Positions 7,317 to 10,894 of a stretch of DNA of 10,894 bases are shown here, one piece after another; position 1 is the first letter of the stretch; each line of letters opens with the position of its first letter. A model generated the notes under the pieces. The model was not told the origin of the DNA and searched no databases. It saw nothing but the letters and a program-made list of their open reading frames with translations. A program made the translations under genes and the position numbers. Source of the DNA: an uncultured Bacteroides sp. (GTDB lineage: Bacteria; Bacteroidota; Bacteroidia; Bacteroidales; Bacteroidaceae); the NCBI GenBank assembly GCA_900557355.1, contig USSR01000172.1, positions 1 through 10,894 of the forward strand, in the 5' to 3' direction.

Positions 7317-8450
7317 ATGAAACATATAAAGAAAATGTTAGGATTTGCATTTGCTGCGACATTCTTTGTTGGATGTACGGATGTGGAATCTATTAATGAC
7401 ATAGATTTGAATCAAACAACTAAAACAGATGAATATTATGCTGCTTTGCGTGAATGGAAAGAGACACCGGGACTTCCGCAAGTGTTTGTATGGTTCGACA
7501 ACTGGACAGGGACTTCTCCTACAGGTGAAAATAGCTTAAGAGGTTTGCCTGATTCTATCACCATTGCGTCCAACTGGGGTGGTCATCCTAAATTTGATTT
7601 AACTCCGGAACGAAAAGCTGATATGGAATATGTGCAAAAAGTGAAAGGAACAAAGGTTGTCGTTACTCTCTTTTCTCAAAACATTGGTGATGATCTTCCT
7701 GATAAAGAAATTTATCACGAAGCCGGAACCAGTAGTGATCCGGAAAAAGTGAGACCTGCAATCAAAGCCTATGCTGAGGATATTTACAAGGCTTGCCTTG
7801 AATGTGGATATGATGGTTATGACTGGGATTATGAACCTGGTGGTGGAATGGGAGTAGGTCCGCTCTGGTCAAATAAAGTTCAGAGAACTATATTTGTAGA
7901 GGAACTTTCCTACTGGTTTGGACATGGAGCAATGGATCCCAACCGTGATCGTGGAGATCGCGCTATGCCGGAAAAACGCCTTCTCTTCTTGATTGACGGT
8001 GAGGTCGGTATTCGAACAGGTATGGATAAGGAATGGCTGTCATATTATGTAGATTATTTTGTATTGCAGGCTTATGGTGGAATGGCAGACTACAGAATGA
8101 AAGGGGTTCTTGACGATATGAGCGATTGGATTCAGCAGGGAATTATTACTCCGGATGAAATCGTTCGTAGAACCATAGCCACTGAAAACTTTGAATCGTA
8201 TGCAAATACAGGGGGAGGGTTCCTCGGCATGTCAAATTATGTATATAAAACAACGTATACCACCGGTGGAAAATCGTATGAAATAGATCAGTTGATTGGT
8301 GGATGCGGGCTTTATCGTGTAGGCTTTGATTATGCACAGGGTAAGGGTGATTATGATGGTTCACCGGAATACTATTTTCTGCGTCAAGGCATTACGAACA
8401 TATACAAGAATTTCTATAGCCGTATGAATGCTACTGCGAATGAAGAATAA
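7317..8450 (+). CDS. GH18 family endo-beta-N-acetylglucosaminidase-like lipoprotein, intact (cassette B)
   Basis: The 377-residue product has a lipoprotein signal peptide ending at Cys20 (TFFVGC), followed by TDVES, so it is probably surface-anchored. A GH18 barrel follows: strand 1 at QVFVWFDNW (55-63), strand 3 at TKVVVTLFSQ (112-121), and the complete DxxDxDxE motif DGYDWDYE at 166-173, with Glu173 the expected acid/base and Asp171 the residue that orients the substrate N-acetyl group. DYFVLQAYGG follows at about 245, giving the conserved Tyr. Such enzymes in SusC/SusD operons usually cut between the two core GlcNAc residues of N-glycans; a chitinase or glycan-binding-only role is less likely given intact catalytic residues. 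It begins 25 bases after the SusD stop and ends 22 bases before the LamG-like gene, so it belongs to that operon. No separate DUF1735 domain is fused to it. Confidence 0.9.
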   Translation: MKHIKKMLGFAFAATFFVGCTDVESINDIDLNQTTKTDEYYAALREWKETPGLPQVFVWFDNWTGTSPTGENSLRGLPDSITIASNWGGHPKFDLTPERKADMEYVQKVKGTKVVVTLFSQNIGDDLPDKEIYHEAGTSSDPEKVRPAIKAYAEDIYKACLECGYDGYDWDYEPGGGMGVGPLWSNKVQRTIFVEELSYWFGHGAMDPNRDRGDRAMPEKRLLFLIDGEVGIRTGMDKEWLSYYVDYFVLQAYGGMADYRMKGVLDDMSDWIQQGIITPDEIVRRTIATENFESYANTGGGFLGMSNYVYKTTYTTGGKSYEIDQLIGGCGLYRVGFDYAQGKGDYDGSPEYYFLRQGITNIYKNFYSRMNATANEE

Positions 8451-8472
8451 TGGTTAAACGAATTTTATAAGA

Positions 8473-9615
8473 ATGAAAATTATGAAATATATCTATTTAT
8501 CAAGTCTTATGATCGCATTCTCAACAGTCTTTTTTATGGGATGTGAAAATGCTGAATACAAGGCGCAGACAAACAGTCTTTATATAACAGATGCAGCTGA
8601 TATAGCCACTGCTGCTACTATCACTATGGATGATGGTGCAGACATTAATGTTGTGGTACGTTTAGCTCAAAAGGTTACGGAAGATGTAGAGGTTGAAATT
8701 CAATTTGTTCCCGAATTACTGACCGAATACAATACGATCAGTGGTACAGAATATGAAGTTCTGCCTGCAAACATGCTTCCACAGAATGCTACGGTTACGA
8801 TTCCGGCAGGTGAAATTAGTGCCAATTATCGGCTTCATGTGAATGATTTTGCAACGAATGGTATTACTTATGCTATTCCCCTTGCATTGGGAAATGTTAT
8901 CAAAGGTGATGTTACGAAATCAAAAGCTCAAAGCAAATTCATTTATGTATTGGCTAAACCTTTGAATGTTTCTGCTCCTGTATTGCGTGGTAATGCCGGA
9001 AATGTATCGACCTTGCCGGCAACAGACTGGGGAATTACGGTAGATGCATGGACATTGGAAGCATGGGTACGTATGGATGGCTACAAAAAGAATAATCAGG
9101 CTATTTTCACTTCGGGTAGTGGTGACCATGAAATTTATATTCGTTTTGGAGATGCCAATAAACCTTATAATTATCTGCAGATAAAAACTTTAGGAGGGCA
9201 GAAACAAACTGCCAGTGATTTGGAGGTAAATACATGGTATCATTGGGCTTTCGTTTACAACGGAACAACACTCACCATTTATAAAAACGGAAAACAAGAA
9301 ACATTCTTCGATCCTCCTGCACCAAAAGGTGGAAATGTACGTATTGATTATATGAAGATAGTTGATAGTGGTAGCTATTTCCAAAATAACTGTACTATGA
9401 GTCAGGTTCGCTTTTGGAAAGTTGCTCGTACTGAATCGGAAATTGCAAACAATATGTACTTTGAAGTTAATCCAAAGAATCCAAATTTGATTGCCCTCTG
9501 GCCAATGGATGAAGGAGAAGGTACTGCCTTTAGAGATGCAACAGGAAATGGGCATGATGCAACTTCTAATGGAGCTCTTCAGAAGTGGGAACATAATATC
9601 AGATTTGATAAATAA
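8473..9615 (+). CDS. Surface lipoprotein with DUF1735-like and LamG/concanavalin A-like domains (cassette B)
   Basis: The 380-residue product has a lipobox ending at Cys24 (VFFMGC). A second in-frame ATG three codons later (8482) would put the cysteine at 21; either start works, and neither has a strong Shine-Dalgarno. Residues about 30-160 resemble DUF1735/BT_3987-like N-terminal domain: SLYITDAADI, LLTEYNTISGTEYEVLP, and VTIPAGEISANYRLHV. Residues about 168-375 form a LamG-like domain: AWTLEAWVRMDGYKKNNQAI, TWYHWAFVYNGTTLTIYKNG, and MSQVRFWKVARTESEIANNM, then LIALWPMDEGEGTAFRDATG. It is the paralogue of the protein at 2894-4084. The likely role is glycan capture at the cell surface next to the GH18 enzyme. 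It is the last gene of its operon, with a terminator 35 bases downstream. Confidence 0.9.
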   Translation: MKIMKYIYLSSLMIAFSTVFFMGCENAEYKAQTNSLYITDAADIATAATITMDDGADINVVVRLAQKVTEDVEVEIQFVPELLTEYNTISGTEYEVLPANMLPQNATVTIPAGEISANYRLHVNDFATNGITYAIPLALGNVIKGDVTKSKAQSKFIYVLAKPLNVSAPVLRGNAGNVSTLPATDWGITVDAWTLEAWVRMDGYKKNNQAIFTSGSGDHEIYIRFGDANKPYNYLQIKTLGGQKQTASDLEVNTWYHWAFVYNGTTLTIYKNGKQETFFDPPAPKGGNVRIDYMKIVDSGSYFQNNCTMSQVRFWKVARTESEIANNMYFEVNPKNPNLIALWPMDEGEGTAFRDATGNGHDATSNGALQKWEHNIRFDK

Positions 9616-9641
9616 AATGTGCTAGACAAATAATTTATATG

Positions 9642-9682
9642 AAAGAGAAGGATATGTCCATTGTGGCATATCCTTTTTCTTT
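9642..9682 (+). terminator. Rho-independent terminator of the cassette B operon
   Basis: The stem GGATATG (9650-9656) pairs with CATATCC (9667-9673), extended inward by CCA/TGG around a short TTG loop with one bulged T. TTTTTCTTT follows at once. A-rich sequence before the stem can also pair with the T-tract, so it may work on both strands. It lies just after the LamG-like gene and separates the operon from the gene at 9772. Confidence 0.88.
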
Positions 9683-9771
9683 ATATGTTAAAGTATTCAT
9701 AATTTTTTAGAACTTCATTCTCCTGAACTGTATTATAATAAATGCTCGTATAAACTTAAATTCTAACAAAC

Positions 9772-10894
9772 ATGAAACATTGGTTATTATCTGTTTTGCT
9801 GGTGGTGTGTGGTGCCGTTTCAGCACAAGTAACACTAGTAAAAGATGGAAAGAGTAATGCTCGTATCATTGTGCAGGACAAGATGCCAGATACTAAGACA
9901 TCAGCGCAACTCTTACAACATTTTCTCTATCATATTTCGAAAAGCAAGCTTCCAATTGAAAATGATAAAACGCCTCGGAAAGGAGATATACTGATTGGCG
10001 GTCAAACTCCGCAAACAGTGACGGAAGATGGTTTCTCTATCTCTACTCAAGATGGTATTTTAAGAATATCAGGAAAAGAAAAAGGAGTTGTATATGGAGT
10101 TGTCACTTTGTTGGAACAATATCTGGGAGTTGATTATTGGGGAGAGAATGAATACTCTTTTACTCCTCAAAAGACGGTGATTTTGCCTTTAATTAATAAA
10201 GTCGAAAACCCGGCCTTTCGTTATCGTCAGACGCAATGTTATGCCATCCGTACAGATTCTATTTATAAGTGGTGGAATCGTTTAGAGGAACCCAACGAAG
10301 TGTTTGCTGCCGGTTATTGGGTACATACCTTTGATAAGCTTCTGCCTTCATCTGTTTATGGGAAAGAACATCCGGAATATTATTCTTATTTCAAAGGAAA
10401 GCGCCATCCGGGGAAAGCAAGTCAGTGGTGTTTGAGTAATCCGGAAGTTTTTGAGATTGTAGCTCAACGTGTTGATTCTATTTTCAAAGCTAACCCCGAT
10501 AAACATATCATGTCCGTCAGTCAGAATGATGGTAATTATACGAATTGCACCTGTGATGCTTGTAAGGCTATTGATGATTATGAAGGGGCACTATCGGGAA
10601 GTGTGATTACTTTTCTGAATAAGTTGGCTGCTCGTTTTCCGGATAGGGAGTTTTCTACATTGGCTTATCTGTATACAATGAATCCTCCAAAGCATGTGAA
10701 GCCTTTGCCGAATGTGAATATTATGTTGTGTGATATTGACTGCGATCGTGAAGTAACCTTGACGGAGAATGCTTCGGGAAAGGAATTTGTGAAAGCCATG
10801 GAGGGATGGTCTAAAATAACCAATAATATTTTCGTATGGGATTATGGTATCAATTTTGATAATTATCTGGCCCCTTTTCCTAACTTCCATATCT
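9772..10894 (+). CDS. Secreted DUF4838-family protein, possible glycoside hydrolase, partial (3' end outside window)
   Basis: The frame is open to the window end: 374 codons from an ATG at 9772. A type I signal peptide ends near residue 18 (VVCGAVSA, then Q), without a lipobox, so the product is periplasmic or secreted. Residues about 20-140 resemble the alpha/beta accessory domain seen before the barrel in GH20/GH67-like enzymes (GDILIGGQ, GVVYGVVTLLEQYLGVDYW). From about 150 the DUF4838 region follows, including FRYRQTQCYAIRTD, GYWVHTFDKLLP, HPEYYSY, and the family-typical IMSVSQNDGNYTNCTCDAC at about 247-264 with its three cysteines, then TLAYLYTMNPP. Some DUF4838 proteins are recalled as endo-beta-N-acetylglucosaminidases of family GH163 acting on complex N-glycans, which would suit these neighbours; this is from memory and the specificity is inferred. 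A terminator and about 90 bases separate it from the preceding operon; no clear TAnnTTTG box was seen. Confidence 0.8.
   Translation, partial: MKHWLLSVLLVVCGAVSAQVTLVKDGKSNARIIVQDKMPDTKTSAQLLQHFLYHISKSKLPIENDKTPRKGDILIGGQTPQTVTEDGFSISTQDGILRISGKEKGVVYGVVTLLEQYLGVDYWGENEYSFTPQKTVILPLINKVENPAFRYRQTQCYAIRTDSIYKWWNRLEEPNEVFAAGYWVHTFDKLLPSSVYGKEHPEYYSYFKGKRHPGKASQWCLSNPEVFEIVAQRVDSIFKANPDKHIMSVSQNDGNYTNCTCDACKAIDDYEGALSGSVITFLNKLAARFPDREFSTLAYLYTMNPPKHVKPLPNVNIMLCDIDCDREVTLTENASGKEFVKAMEGWSKITNNIFVWDYGINFDNYLAPFPNFHI

Noticed and set aside
9190..9594. A 134-codon minus-strand open frame
   Set aside because: It is antisense to the LamG half of the intact lipoprotein at 8473-9615 and has no signature or leader of its own.
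9683..9771. A Bacteroides promoter for the DUF4838 gene
   Set aside because: The stretch is AT-rich with TATAATAA-like sequence, but I could find no TAnnTTTG box with a matching upstream element, so no site is called.

Overview
The window looks like chromosomal DNA of a gut Bacteroides (or a close Bacteroidales relative). The support is an AT-rich base composition, candidate TAnnTTTG promoter boxes, SusC/SusD-type outer-membrane glycan import genes, lipoproteins with acidic residues after the lipid-bearing cysteine, and an ECF sigma factor paired with a FecR-type anti-sigma factor. It is a polysaccharide utilization locus (PUL) region. The combination of GH18 enzymes with DUF1735 (BT_3987-like N-terminal domain) surface lipoproteins and a DUF4838 protein points to host glycoprotein N-glycans as the likely substrate. 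That substrate is inferred from family membership and not shown by the sequence.

Layout. (1) At 1-432 (minus, running off the window) and 594-1586 (plus) lie a divergent ECF sigma factor and its likely partner, a FecR/DUF4974 anti-sigma factor. (2) At 1587-1919 a gene-free stretch holds two long hairpins and alternating inverted boundary repeats, with no transposase. (3) At 1920-4881 (minus) lies the 3' part of one PUL operon, 'cassette A'. In transcription order it has a GH18 enzyme lacking about its first 118 residues, a DUF1735+LamG-like lipoprotein and a DUF1735+F5/8-type-C-like lipoprotein. (4) At about 4858-4881 is a sharp junction where the beheaded GH18 gene meets, head to head, the beheaded C-terminal quarter of a SusC gene. 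(5) At 4858-9615 (plus) lies the 3' part of a second operon, 'cassette B': SusC C-terminus, SusD with a frameshift near its 3' end, an intact GH18 lipoprotein and a second DUF1735+LamG-like lipoprotein, closed by a clear rho-independent terminator at 9642-9682. (6) From 9772 to the window end is the start of a DUF4838-family secreted protein in its own transcription unit.

How the genes would work together. An intact system of this type would bind a glycoprotein glycan at the surface (DUF1735/LamG and F5/8 lipoproteins), release it with the surface GH18 endo-enzyme, and import it through SusC/SusD. Import would signal through the SusC N-terminal domain to FecR and the sigma factor. Here the parts do not form one intact system: no SusC N-terminus is present, SusD is frameshifted, and one GH18 is beheaded. 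The most striking feature is the junction at about 4868. It is explained by a single inversion between two related GH18 PULs (possibly phase-variable), by decay, or by an assembly chimera. The sequence alone cannot decide between these.
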